A stretch of DNA of 64,000 bases, taken from Succinatimonas sp. CAG:777 (GTDB lineage: Bacteria > Pseudomonadota > Gammaproteobacteria > Enterobacterales > Succinivibrionaceae). Positions 26,530-35,189 of the stretch are shown here, one piece after another. The stretch is from NCBI GenBank assembly GCA_000431835.1, contig HF987960.1, forward strand, positions 1-64,000. Direction: 5' to 3'. The position numbers were made by a program, and so were the translations under genes. Every line of letters begins with the position of its first letter. The first letter of the stretch is position 1. The notes beneath the pieces are model-generated. The model was not told where the DNA came from, searched no databases, and was given only the letters and a program-made list of their open reading frames with translations.

Positions 26530-27265
26530 AGATACTTTAAGATTAGATAAAGCCGTATCACATAACTTCGATGTCCCTCGCTCATATGCTGCCAAGCTTA
26601 TTAAGGCAGGGGATGTTGAAGTTGATGGTGAAGTAATTGCAGATCCTGCCGCAAAAATCTCCATTGAGGCTGACATTGTCATTGACGGCAATGAAGTGTC
26701 AGTGTCAGATGGCTTTAAAAAGCGCATCTTTATGCTGAATAAGCCAAATGGCTACGTTTGTGCTGACAGGGATAACAATAACCCAATTGTTATCAATATC
26801 TTTTCAGACATTCCAAAGTTTACACAGATGCATTGTGTTGGTCGTCTTGATATTGATACTACTGGTCTTATTATTGTCACTGATGATGGCGATCTTAATC
26901 ATAAGATCACCTCTCCAAAAACTGGTGTTACCAAGACCTATAGAGCAGTTACCAAAGAGAAAATCTCTGAGCACGATATAGAGCATTTTGCTAAAGGCTT
27001 AAAACATCCTGAGGAAAAGACTCGTTATAAGAGCGCATTACTTGAGATTATATCTGATAATGAAGCTTTAGTTACCGTAACTGAAGGTCGTTTTCATGAG
27101 GTAAAACGTCTTTTTGAATGTGTAGGTAATGAGGTTTTAGAGTTAGAAAGATTGTACATTGGTCAATTAAGACTCGATGAGGATCTTGAAGAGGGGGAGT
27201 ACAGAGAAATATCTGATGAGGATATCGAGTTAGTGTTCACTCCATATAAAGACTTTAAAAAATAA
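26522..27265 (+). CDS. rsuA: 16S rRNA pseudouridine-516 synthase RsuA
   Basis: RsuA-family pseudouridine synthase. An S4 RNA-binding domain (LRLDKAVSHNFDVPRSYAAKLI) precedes the catalytic domain with GRLDIDTTGL (catalytic Asp), MLNKPNGYVC, and TEGRFHEVKRLFECVGNEV near the end. It resembles RsuA more than RluB/E/F in length and in the MLNKP-GYVC block. It overlaps fabB by 8 bases and is presumably co-translated with it. Confidence 0.88.
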   Translation: MAKDTLRLDKAVSHNFDVPRSYAAKLIKAGDVEVDGEVIADPAAKISIEADIVIDGNEVSVSDGFKKRIFMLNKPNGYVCADRDNNNPIVINIFSDIPKFTQMHCVGRLDIDTTGLIIVTDDGDLNHKITSPKTGVTKTYRAVTKEKISEHDIEHFAKGLKHPEEKTRYKSALLEIISDNEALVTVTEGRFHEVKRLFECVGNEVLELERLYIGQLRLDEDLEEGEYREISDEDIELVFTPYKDFKK

Positions 27266-27288
27266 GCTTTAGAAATCCTTTCAAAAAT

Positions 27289-27314
27289 AAGCCTATACTG
27301 AAAAGCATAGGCTT
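27289..27314. terminator. Bidirectional terminator after rsuA
   Basis: Stem AAGCCTAT/ATAGGCTT (8 bp, 10-base loop) between convergent genes. Confidence 0.65.
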
Positions 27315-27342
27315 AATCTTCATTTACTACTTACTTTATCTT

Positions 27343-27696
27343 TTAGTATCCAGCTGCCTTTAAAAGTGCATTACCAGTACTTTTTGCTTTTCTGTTAGCA
27401 ATATAGTCTTTTACCACACCATTCTTGTCACAAACAAAGGTTACTGTCTCATGAACATTTCTGCCAATACTCTTGATCACCTCATAATTATAAACATACA
27501 TGGTGTCTTCACCAGAGTTTAAGGTTTTATCAGGAGCGCCAAAGGTGGTCATTAGTACATCAGTGGTAGTTTCTCCTTTAGTGATAGACTGTAACTGTCT
27601 GTCGGTGATCCTTGTTCCCATTTGATGATTGAACATTGAGCATCCGCTAACGTTTACTAACAGACAGATTGCAAATATTGCTGATAAGAACTTCAT
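27343..27696 (-). CDS. Small outer-membrane lipoprotein (BamE/SmpA-like fold)
   Basis: 117 residues with a lipobox (LLVNVSGC, Cys19). The body ITKGETTTDVLMTTFGAPDKTLNSGEDTMYVYNYE resembles the BamE/OmlA domain (a helix, G-x-P, then strands). It is too divergent to be called BamE itself. It follows a small membrane protein gene by 10 bases. Confidence 0.65.
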   Translation of the reverse strand: MKFLSAIFAICLLVNVSGCSMFNHQMGTRITDRQLQSITKGETTTDVLMTTFGAPDKTLNSGEDTMYVYNYEVIKSIGRNVHETVTFVCDKNGVVKDYIANRKAKSTGNALLKAAGY

Positions 27697-27706
27697 AATA
27701 ACCTCA

Positions 27707-28150
27707 CTATTGATTTTGTTCTGTACCTTGAACAGCCTGCTCTTGAGCTAGCTTGAACTGATGCTTGTTGTAGAAAAATAAAATGATCATGCCAATAGGC
27801 GCAATTACAAAACTAAAGCACAACAAGATTGCATAAGAGATGTACTTATAGGTTAGAAATAACAGGGCATTTGAAATTATTACATTATTACCCATGACAA
27901 ATTCAACGATACTTTCGTAGGCAAATCTTGAAAAAGGGTAAAGAATGAGTAGAAACAGTGCTCCTGCTATGTAACTTAGAATACCAATTACAGCTGTTCC
28001 AGTTGAGATCTCTGGATTTGAAAAAACGACGTAAATCTGTAATCCAATGATAATGACAGGAACGATGGCCCCCAGGACAAAGTGTCTCCAATAATATGAA
28101 GGTTTTAAACCTCTCAATGCAAAAGCTACGATTTGTTGCCAAAAAGACAT
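27707..28150 (-). CDS. Small integral membrane protein, unknown
   Basis: 147 residues with three to four hydrophobic segments (around residues 25-45, 52-72 and 100-128) and a Gln/Glu-rich tail. No family recognised. It is upstream of, and probably co-transcribed with, the small lipoprotein. Confidence 0.6.
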   Translation of the reverse strand: MSFWQQIVAFALRGLKPSYYWRHFVLGAIVPVIIIGLQIYVVFSNPEISTGTAVIGILSYIAGALFLLILYPFSRFAYESIVEFVMGNNVIISNALLFLTYKYISYAILLCFSFVIAPIGMIILFFYNKHQFKLAQEQAVQGTEQNQ

Positions 28151-28212
28151 AAGTTCTCCTAATTTATAAAAAAGTATGTATATTTTATTTAATCAGTATT
28201 TTTTTTTGTCGC

Positions 28213-28225
28213 ATCTGTCACAGAT
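28213..28225. promoter_or_regulatory. Dyad upstream of the first MalE-like gene
   Basis: ATCTGT-C-ACAGAT is a perfect 6+1+6 palindrome. A related TTTGTCACAGAA occurs upstream of the second MalE-like gene (29650-29661). Possible shared operator. Confidence 0.3.
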
Positions 28226-28370
28226 CCAAAATTTGATATGTAATCGCACGCTTTTAGCGCGAAGCATAAAAAATGTTGTAAGAATTTTAAAAACAGTGAT
28301 ACTTATCAAAGAATTGAAAACAAACAATTAACAAATTTAGACATGTAACGTTAACAGAACTCTTCCATCT

Positions 28371-28402
28371 TTACCTCTGAGAATAATAAAAATAAGAGGT
28401 AA
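28371..28402 (+). promoter_or_regulatory. Hairpin masking the ribosome-binding site of the first MalE-like gene
   Basis: TTACCTCT (28371-28378) pairs perfectly with AGAGGTAA (28395-28402), which contains the Shine-Dalgarno bases 6-13 positions before the ATG. The loop is 16 bases. Such a structure could make translation depend on temperature, a ligand or an RNA partner. Confidence 0.45.
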
Positions 28403-28408
28403 GCTACT

Positions 28409-29608
28409 ATGTTTAAATTAGCAATAATTTTATCTTTGGTAATACTATCGTCGTTTAACGTTTATGCTCAGGAAAAGGAGCAGATTGAGGTTTGGAAAGA
28501 GCCGTCAAAATCTTTTGCAATTACTAAAGCCATAGCCGATTTCGAAGCTATCAATGATTGTGAGATTAAATTAAGAGAAATATCTTCAAAACAGTTAGAT
28601 GTCTTAAAAGAGCATATCAAAAATGGTGAACGAATTCCTGATGTGATGGTCACCATCTCTGACAAATTTGGACAAGCACAAGAAGATCATCTGCTGATGC
28701 CTTTAGATTTCATGACAATTGACAGGAAAGATTATCTTGATGAGGCTGTGGGTGCTTTTACAGAGTCAGGAAAAATCTATGCATCCCCTCGGTCAATTGA
28801 GACTTTGGTTGTTTATTACAATGCCGATCTTATCAAATACCCAGCAGAAACTTTAGCAGAATATGAACAGCTTGCTAAAGACAATAAAAACAAAGATCGC
28901 TTGAGCCTTATAGGAAAGTTTGACGACATCTATTATGCTTATGGTTTTATCAGGGGTAATGGAGGATATGTTTTTGGTAGAAATCCTGATGGCTCTATAA
29001 ACGTCAATGATATTGGCTTAGATTCAGAAGGGGCAATGAAAGTTTTAGCTGAACTTACAGAATATGCTAGAAACTGCATTCCACAAGATATTTTTGAGAA
29101 AAAAGGTGAAGCCATTATTGATAAACTCTTTACCTCAGGAAGAGCTATTGCTGTAGTCAATGGTTCTTGGGCTTTAGAAAAATATGCTAAAGCAGGAATC
29201 AACATTGGTATAGCTCTATTACCAAAACTTAAAAATGGACGTAGATTAGCTCCATTTTTTGGAGTGAAAGGTTATACCATCCCTGCTCAATCTTTACATA
29301 GCGAGCTTGCTCAAAAGTTTATTCAGTTTCTAAACAGACCTGAGTATGCAGAGGACAGATACTTCAAGAAAGCTGAGCTTCTGCCTATTAGGACTGTCTT
29401 AAATGAATCCTTTATTAAATATGATGATTTGGCAAGTACCTTAGTCAATGAAATTAAGTTCTTAGAGCCTATGCCTAATATCAATAAAATGAATGATGTT
29501 TTGGGTGACCTAAATTACGCTCTAAACAGAACCGTTTTATACGGTATTCCATATAAGTCAACTTTTAAAAACGCCAAAATCAGAATTGAACAGTATTTGT
29601 ATCAATAG
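28409..29608 (+). CDS. MalE-like extracellular solute-binding protein (copy 1)
   Basis: 399 residues with a signal peptide ending near FNVYA. It is a family 1 (maltose-type) periplasmic binding fold: PDVMVTISDKFGQAQ, then YASPRSIETLVVYYNADLI (hinge region), AVVNGSWALEKYAKAGINIGIALLP, and FIQFLNRPEYAEDRY. No lipobox. It has no permease or ATPase genes nearby and stands in tandem with a paralogue, so either the transporter is elsewhere or the protein works as a sensor or chaperone. Ligand unknown, probably an oligosaccharide. Confidence 0.85.
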   Translation: MFKLAIILSLVILSSFNVYAQEKEQIEVWKEPSKSFAITKAIADFEAINDCEIKLREISSKQLDVLKEHIKNGERIPDVMVTISDKFGQAQEDHLLMPLDFMTIDRKDYLDEAVGAFTESGKIYASPRSIETLVVYYNADLIKYPAETLAEYEQLAKDNKNKDRLSLIGKFDDIYYAYGFIRGNGGYVFGRNPDGSINVNDIGLDSEGAMKVLAELTEYARNCIPQDIFEKKGEAIIDKLFTSGRAIAVVNGSWALEKYAKAGINIGIALLPKLKNGRRLAPFFGVKGYTIPAQSLHSELAQKFIQFLNRPEYAEDRYFKKAELLPIRTVLNESFIKYDDLASTLVNEIKFLEPMPNINKMNDVLGDLNYALNRTVLYGIPYKSTFKNAKIRIEQYLYQ

Positions 29609-29666
29609 AAATTGACAAATTGACATCGAAAATCTTACAGATAAAGAAATTTGTCACAGAAAAATA

Positions 29667-29730
29667 TCCTAGACAAAAGTAATATTGCGATAAATAACAT
29701 AAGGATAAATTTTTAGTCTAGGAATTTTTT
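29667..29730 (+). terminator. Long-loop terminator between the two MalE-like genes
   Basis: TCCTAGAC (29667-29674) pairs with GTCTAGGA (29716-29723), followed by ATTTTTT. The 41-base loop is long, so this could also be a regulated leader structure of the second gene. Confidence 0.5.
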
Positions 29731-29828
29731 AATAAATGGGTAAAATATTTACAATTTTGTCATTAAGATTGCGATTTTTTTAGGGCAAAAAATTATTTTA
29801 ACTTTCTGAATATATAAATTGGGTGTCT

Positions 29829-31025
29829 ATGAAAAAACTGTCAAAACTCACTTTATGCGCATTTCTTTTATCAGTAAGTACTGCATCAATTGCAGAATCA
29901 AGATTAGTTGTTTGGGAAGATAGTGGCAAAGGTTACGGTATTGAAAAGGCTGCCAGAAACTTTGCTAAAGAAAATGGTTGTGAAGTTGTTATCGAACAAA
30001 AAGATTCTATAAAGCATGTAGATATGGTTTCAGAATTAAATCAAAAAGGTGAGAGTACACCTGACATCTTTATTGCAATTTCTGATCAGATTAGTGGTGC
30101 AGTAAATAAAGGTTTAATCACTAAGTTAGACAGATTTTCTTCTGATACAGAGAAGGCAAAGTACATACCTTTAGCAATTGATGCTTTTAGTCATAACGGA
30201 GAGCTCTATGCAGTACCCCGTTCAATTGAATCCTTAGTGGTTTATTACAATAAGGCTTTACTAGAATATCCCTATGAGTTTATGGATGATTACCTAAAAT
30301 TCAATGACAAGATGCTCTCAGAAGGAAAATATGGTCTTATCGGAAAGTTAGATCAATTTTATATTTCCTATGGTATCTTCAGTGGATATGGTGCCTATGT
30401 CTTTGGCAATAAAAATGGCAGATATAATCCAGATGATATTGGTTTAAATAATGATGGTGCCGTAAAAGCATTACAATTTATTACCTCATATTCAAAGTAT
30501 CTTCCAAAGGAAGTTTTAACTAGTAATGGTTTTGCTGCTGTGGATAATTACTTTAAAGAAGGCAAGGCTGCCGCTGTAATCAGTGGACCATGGGCTTTAG
30601 GTGATTATGCTAAATCTGGTGTGGATTATGGTGTAGCTCCGTTGCCTATTCTTCCAAACGGTCAAGCAATGCGTCCGTTTTATGGTGCAAAGGGCTATGT
30701 AATTTCTTCAAAAACAAAGAATAAAGATCTTGCAGAAAAGTTTTTAGAGTACATCAACAGACCTGAGTATGCTCTGATTCGTTATTCAGAGATTGCTGAG
30801 CTTCCTCCTATTAAAGCAGTATTAGATAATCCTTTAATTACTAATGACGATTTTGCTAATGCAATTGCAATTCAGATTAAGAATGCAGATGCAATGCCAA
30901 CCGTACCTGAATTTTCAAAAGTATGGGATCCTATGGGCAATGCAATTTTAAAATCAATTTCAGGTGATGAAGAGCCAAAGAATGCTCTAAATATGGCAGT
31001 ATACGAGATAAAAGATAACGAATAA
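29829..31025 (+). CDS. MalE-like extracellular solute-binding protein (copy 2)
   Basis: 398 residues; signal peptide ends near STASIA. It shares blocks with the preceding gene: DIFIAISDQ, YAVPRSIESLVVYYNKALLEYP, AAVISGPWALGDYAKSGVDYGVAPLP and FLEYINRPEYALIRY. The two are tandem duplicates that have diverged strongly. The ATG at 29829 is taken; a GTG six bases earlier is also open. No transporter genes lie beside it, and two hairpins follow the stop. Confidence 0.85.
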   Translation: MKKLSKLTLCAFLLSVSTASIAESRLVVWEDSGKGYGIEKAARNFAKENGCEVVIEQKDSIKHVDMVSELNQKGESTPDIFIAISDQISGAVNKGLITKLDRFSSDTEKAKYIPLAIDAFSHNGELYAVPRSIESLVVYYNKALLEYPYEFMDDYLKFNDKMLSEGKYGLIGKLDQFYISYGIFSGYGAYVFGNKNGRYNPDDIGLNNDGAVKALQFITSYSKYLPKEVLTSNGFAAVDNYFKEGKAAAVISGPWALGDYAKSGVDYGVAPLPILPNGQAMRPFYGAKGYVISSKTKNKDLAEKFLEYINRPEYALIRYSEIAELPPIKAVLDNPLITNDDFANAIAIQIKNADAMPTVPEFSKVWDPMGNAILKSISGDEEPKNALNMAVYEIKDNE

Positions 31026-31038
31026 TCTCATATACAAA

Positions 31039-31062
31039 AAGACCTGACTTCTGTCAGGTCTT
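31039..31062 (-). terminator. lon terminator
   Basis: 10-bp stem AAGACCTGAC/GTCAGGTCTT with loop TTCT; on the minus strand TTTTTG follows, so it fits lon best. Confidence 0.75.
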
Positions 31063-31067
31063 ATGAG

Positions 31068-31087
31068 GCCACGGCAAATACCGTGGC
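31068..31087 (+). terminator. Terminator of the second MalE-like gene
   Basis: GCCACGG-N6-CCGTGGC followed on the plus strand by TTTATTATTT. It is nested with the opposite-facing lon terminator. Confidence 0.65.
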
Positions 31088-31101
31088 TTTATTATTTCTG
31101 T

Positions 31102-33639
31102 TTACTTATTTTTCAAGCCAAAAATTACATTTGCTACATCATCGTAGGTATCTGCAAAGTAGTAATGAACTCCTTCAGTTACCTCTTTTGGTAACTCTTT
31201 TACATCATCTTCATTTGCTTTAGGACAAATGATATTCATAATGCCCATACGACGAGCGGCAATAGTTTTCTCTTTAATTCCGCCAATAGCTAAGACTTGA
31301 CCTGTAAGAGAAAGTTCTCCTGTCATAGCAAACCCTTTTTTAGGAGCCTTGTTCATAGCTAAAGACAAGAGGCTAGATGCTAGTGTTACACCAGCTGATG
31401 GTCCATCTTTTGGAGTTGCTCCTTCTGGTACATGAACATGGATGCAAGCCTTTTTAAAGAAGTCTTTCTTCTGCGGACAATATTTAGCAATATGACCTTG
31501 AATAAAGCTGTAAGCAATGTGGGCTGACTCTTTCATGACATCGCCTAAAGAGCCTGTAAGCTCAAAGCCTTTGCCTTCATTGTTTACCTTTGCTGATTCT
31601 ATAGGTAAAGTTGCGCCGCCTACAGAAGTCCATGCAAGACCTGTAATTACACCAACACCTTCTAAGTGTTTTTCGCGCTTAAAAGGAGCTGTACCTAAAT
31701 AATTGAATAAAGAGTTTGCAGTAACGGTAACTGATTTGTCTCCTTCTAAAAGCTTTACAGCTACTTTTCTTATAATCTTATCAATAGCTCTCTCAGTTGA
31801 TCTCATTCCACTTTCACGAGCATATTCTTCGATGATCTTCTTTAAGACTGCATCTGAAAGCTTGATTTGAGATTTCTTCATATGGGCTTTTTCAAGTCCC
31901 TTAGGAATTAAGTGCTTTTTAGCAATAGCAAGCTTTTCTGATGCTATATATCCAGACAATCTTATAGGATCCATTCTGTCTAAAAGAGCATCTGGAATAG
32001 TATCTGTAGTGTTGGCTGTACAGATGAACAAGCACTTAGACAAGTCTAATCTTTCATCAAGATAATTATCCATGAAAGAATTGTTTTGCTCAGGATCAAG
32101 TGTTTCTAGTAAAGCTGCTGCAGGATCTCCCTGATAAGATTTTGTGAGCTTATCAATTTCATCGAGCATGATAACAGGGTTCATTACACCTGTTTCTCTT
32201 AAAGCCTGCACAAATTTACCAGGCATTGCTCCAATGTAGGTCTTACGATGACCTTTGATTACAGAATCATCTCCTACACCACCTAAAGATAATCTGTAAA
32301 AAGGTCTGTTCAGAGCCTTTGCAATTGACTTACCAATAGAGGTTTTACCTACACCAGGAGGTCCTACGAACAGCAAAATTGAGCCATTAGTTGTGCCTTT
32401 TAGTGCACCTAAGGCTAAAAATTCAATGATTCTGTCTTTAACATCCTTTAATCCTTCATGATCAGAGTCTAAAACAGAACGTGCTTTTGCAATATCAATT
32501 TCTTCTTTTGAATACTTGCCCCAAGGAATTGAAGATAAGATATCCAAATAGTTTCTGGTAACACCATACTCAGGAGAGGAGCTGTCTAACATACTGAATT
32601 TCTTAATCTCCTTATCAAATCTCTTTTTGATAAGTTCAGGAGGAGTAAGTTTCTTCATACGAGCAATAAACTCGTCTGCTTCAGTATAGCTGTCAGCTCT
32701 AGTTCCTAACTCTTTTTGGATCTCTTTTAACTGTTCTTTTAAGACATATTCTTTCTGTCTTTTAGAAAGCTTATCGTTAACAGAACTCTTAATCTCATCT
32801 TGGAGTTTAGCAGCTTTAAGCTCTTTTTTAATAATAGCTTGAGCTTTCTTTAATCTTTCTAAAAGATCAATGGTATCTAAGATGTCTTGCAGATTCTTAG
32901 CTCTGGTTGTGGTTACAGAAGCAGCACAGTCTGCTAACAAAGAAGGATCATTCTGATCAAATCTTAGTAGATACTGACGCATCTCATCTGTGTACATTGG
33001 ATTTAAAGGCAGTAACTCCTGAAGAGATGATACTAAGTTCATAGCAAGAGCTTTTACTTTTACCTCAGCCTCAGAACCAGCCTCTGGTTCAATGTTCTGA
33101 GGGTAAACTACAACAGCTCTTAATTCTTTATCAAATTTAGTCCATTCTTTGATTTGGACGCGACATAAGCCTTCACATACAAAGTGGACTTCACCAGGAA
33201 CACTCTTTGCGTGTAGAAGTCTTACTAAAGTACCAGTTTTAGGAAAATCAGTTGGAGTGATTGAACCTTTCTTTTTGTACTTTTCATCAATTGCAAATAA
33301 GGCAAAAGATTTTGATTGTGATCTTGCAATCTCAGTAATCAGATCTTCCCATTCACCCTTGATTTGGACAGGGCAGATCTGTGAAGGCATAACCGGTCTG
33401 CCAAAAACGGGAATAACAAATACTTCTTCAGGTGATGGTTCTGAGACAGAAATATTTGATTTTTCGTTAACTGATGGAGTATCACAGTTATCTTTAGCAT
33501 CCTCAGTTTGAGGAGCCATTTTGGTGATAACCTCCGCAGTTTTTTTATCGATATTTTCTTTTAATGAACGTAGTTTTTTCTTGAGCTCATTTAGATCTTC
33601 TAAAGTGATTTCAAGATTATCTTTCTTGTTATCGTCCAT
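31102..33639 (-). CDS. lon: ATP-dependent protease Lon
   Basis: Cytosolic AAA+ serine protease for misfolded and regulatory proteins. The order is a charged N-terminal extension of about 70 residues not typical of E. coli Lon, the LON substrate-binding domain (about 72-275), a coiled coil, Walker A GPPGVGKTS (426-434), Walker B VIMLDEIDKL, and the S16 protease domain with Ser748 (DGPSAGV) and Lys789 (GGIKEK). Total 845 residues. A near-perfect sigma-32 promoter lies upstream. It is not adjacent to clpX, unlike in E. coli. Confidence 0.97.
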   Translation of the reverse strand: MDDNKKDNLEITLEDLNELKKKLRSLKENIDKKTAEVITKMAPQTEDAKDNCDTPSVNEKSNISVSEPSPEEVFVIPVFGRPVMPSQICPVQIKGEWEDLITEIARSQSKSFALFAIDEKYKKKGSITPTDFPKTGTLVRLLHAKSVPGEVHFVCEGLCRVQIKEWTKFDKELRAVVVYPQNIEPEAGSEAEVKVKALAMNLVSSLQELLPLNPMYTDEMRQYLLRFDQNDPSLLADCAASVTTTRAKNLQDILDTIDLLERLKKAQAIIKKELKAAKLQDEIKSSVNDKLSKRQKEYVLKEQLKEIQKELGTRADSYTEADEFIARMKKLTPPELIKKRFDKEIKKFSMLDSSSPEYGVTRNYLDILSSIPWGKYSKEEIDIAKARSVLDSDHEGLKDVKDRIIEFLALGALKGTTNGSILLFVGPPGVGKTSIGKSIAKALNRPFYRLSLGGVGDDSVIKGHRKTYIGAMPGKFVQALRETGVMNPVIMLDEIDKLTKSYQGDPAAALLETLDPEQNNSFMDNYLDERLDLSKCLFICTANTTDTIPDALLDRMDPIRLSGYIASEKLAIAKKHLIPKGLEKAHMKKSQIKLSDAVLKKIIEEYARESGMRSTERAIDKIIRKVAVKLLEGDKSVTVTANSLFNYLGTAPFKREKHLEGVGVITGLAWTSVGGATLPIESAKVNNEGKGFELTGSLGDVMKESAHIAYSFIQGHIAKYCPQKKDFFKKACIHVHVPEGATPKDGPSAGVTLASSLLSLAMNKAPKKGFAMTGELSLTGQVLAIGGIKEKTIAARRMGIMNIICPKANEDDVKELPKEVTEGVHYYFADTYDDVANVIFGLKNK

Positions 33640-33678
33640 GATTATATATACCTTTTTGATCCTAGTTTACTCATCTTC

Positions 33679-33707
33679 ACATGGGGATTTGCGTATTTAA
33701 TTTCAAG
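33679..33707 (-). promoter_or_regulatory. Heat-shock (sigma-32) promoter of lon
   Basis: On the minus strand CTTGAAA (33707-33701), 14-base spacer, CCCCATGT (33686-33679). This equals the known RpoH consensus CTTGAAA-N11-16-CCCCATNT and lies about 40 bases before the lon ATG. Confidence 0.85.
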
Positions 33708-33829
33708 TGTTTAATAAGATAAAGATAAGAATTGAACTACAGACTGAACATTGGAGGTTTTTTTCTTCTCAATGGCAAAACTTTGTTTGCATGGTTGGTT
33801 ATCTAGTCTAATAAATAAGGAGTTTTGCT

Positions 33830-33895
33830 ATGACAATGAAATCTCTTGAAAATCCGGTTAAAAAATACCTGCACAAAGACGGAGCTTTTTATTAA
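33830..33895 (+). CDS. Possible 21-residue small protein or leader peptide
   Basis: A short frame starting MTMKSLENPVKKYL and ending DGAFY, with a strong AAGGAG site 7 bases before its ATG. It precedes the macro-domain gene by 60 bases. No family recognised. The good ribosome site is the only support; it could be a leader peptide. Confidence 0.4.
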   Translation: MTMKSLENPVKKYLHKDGAFY

Positions 33896-33955
33896 CTTTT
33901 ACAAACAGCATATATAAGCCTATATAATTCTTGCATCATAATAAGGAGAAAGTTC

Positions 33956-34795
33956 ATGTTTCAAAAAGAACAGGCAGTTTCACGTCTAATAGAGATCTTA
34001 GTAGAGTACATTCCTAATCTAAAAGGTCAAATTGATGATTTTTCAAAAGATTATTTTGCTCAAAGAGCTCTTCTAAGAGGTCTTATGAATATGCATTCTG
34101 AGAAAAATCCACTACCCGAGGAGTTCTTTTCTCTGCAAGATGAATTGCTTCAACAGGAGTTATCTGAAAAGCAATTAAAAGATGTTAGCTCTTTAAAACC
34201 ATGTCTTCTCAATCAGAATGTTTTTGTATACACAGGAGATATCACTGCTTTTAAAGCTGATGCTGTTGTAAACAGTGCTGAGGCTAATTTATTAGGCTGT
34301 AAACAGGCAGGACACAACTGTCCTGACAATGCTCTGCATTCAGCAGCAGGCTTACAGTTAAGATTTGAATGCGCATCCATCATGCAAGGTCGTGATGCTC
34401 CTGATGGATGTGCAATAGCAACAAGAGCATACAATCTTCCATATGGAATGGTAATTCATGTTGTAGGTCCAAAAGTTACCTTTGAAGTAACTCCCGATGA
34501 TATTGAGAATTTGAAAAAGTGCTATCATGGCGCTTTAAAAATAGCAAAAGATCACGGTTGCAAATCAATTTTGTTTACACCTATTGCAACAGGTACTTTA
34601 GGTTTTTCAATGCAGAAAGCTGCTAAAGTTGCTGTAGATACAGTGATCTCTTTCTTAAAAGATCCTCAAAATGATCTAAAAGTGATCTTTTTTGTGTCAC
34701 AAGAGCGCGATCGTATAATATACGATAACCTGCTCAGTCCTCACGAGGAAAAGAATGGTGATCTTCATCCTTTCTTCAATATAAATTTGTTCTAG
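33956..34795 (+). CDS. Zinc-dependent macro-domain protein-ADP-ribose hydrolase
   Basis: 279 residues: about 85 of helical N-terminal extension, then a macro domain. The block VYTGDITAFKADAVVNSAEANLLGC, the metal-site element GCKQAGHNCPDNALHSAAG (C-x4-H-x-C) and the later GTLGFS loop are typical of zinc-containing macro domains that remove ADP-ribose from proteins. Family members often sit with a SirTM ADP-ribosyltransferase and a lipoylation or GcvH-like gene; none is visible here. AAGGAG lies upstream of the ATG. Confidence 0.88.
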   Translation: MFQKEQAVSRLIEILVEYIPNLKGQIDDFSKDYFAQRALLRGLMNMHSEKNPLPEEFFSLQDELLQQELSEKQLKDVSSLKPCLLNQNVFVYTGDITAFKADAVVNSAEANLLGCKQAGHNCPDNALHSAAGLQLRFECASIMQGRDAPDGCAIATRAYNLPYGMVIHVVGPKVTFEVTPDDIENLKKCYHGALKIAKDHGCKSILFTPIATGTLGFSMQKAAKVAVDTVISFLKDPQNDLKVIFFVSQERDRIIYDNLLSPHEEKNGDLHPFFNINLF

Positions 34796-34830
34796 CAAAC
34801 AAAACTAGGAATATTTAAATATAACTTATC

Positions 34831-35168
34831 ATGAATAAGATTATTCATCAGATAACTTCAAAGTTAAATAACTTACCAAAGAACTCACTTCAAGCATTAA
34901 TCGGTGCAGTTGTAGTAGCTGTAATTGTTGTGATTGCAGTGTTTTTCTTTATGGGAGGCCATCTACACCTCAAGAGCAGTTTAAAGAAAACATTAAAATT
35001 TTAGTATCTACAGATAAATATCTTGATCAGAAGGTATCAGGTTTCAAGTTTTCAGACAGCAAAAAAGGGCTTTTAAAGAAGCATTACAAAGAGATTTTTG
35101 ATGATGAAATGATTGACTATTTAACCAGAGAGTTAGATAAAAAAGGTTTATTTGCAAATAATAACTAG
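34831..35168 (+). pseudogene. Frameshifted small membrane-anchored protein
   Basis: An N-terminal frame from ATG 34831 gives a basic start and one hydrophobic helix (ALIGAVVVAVIVVIAVFFF), then runs out of phase. From about 34956 the -1 frame encodes clear protein (PSTPQEQFKENIKILVSTD ... DYLTRELDKKGLFANNN) to a TAG at 35166. One missing base around GGGAGGCC, or frameshifting at the upstream GTTTTTC, would join them into about 112 residues. No family recognised. Confidence 0.6.
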
Positions 35169-35189
35169 AATAAGAATCAGTCTTTACGG

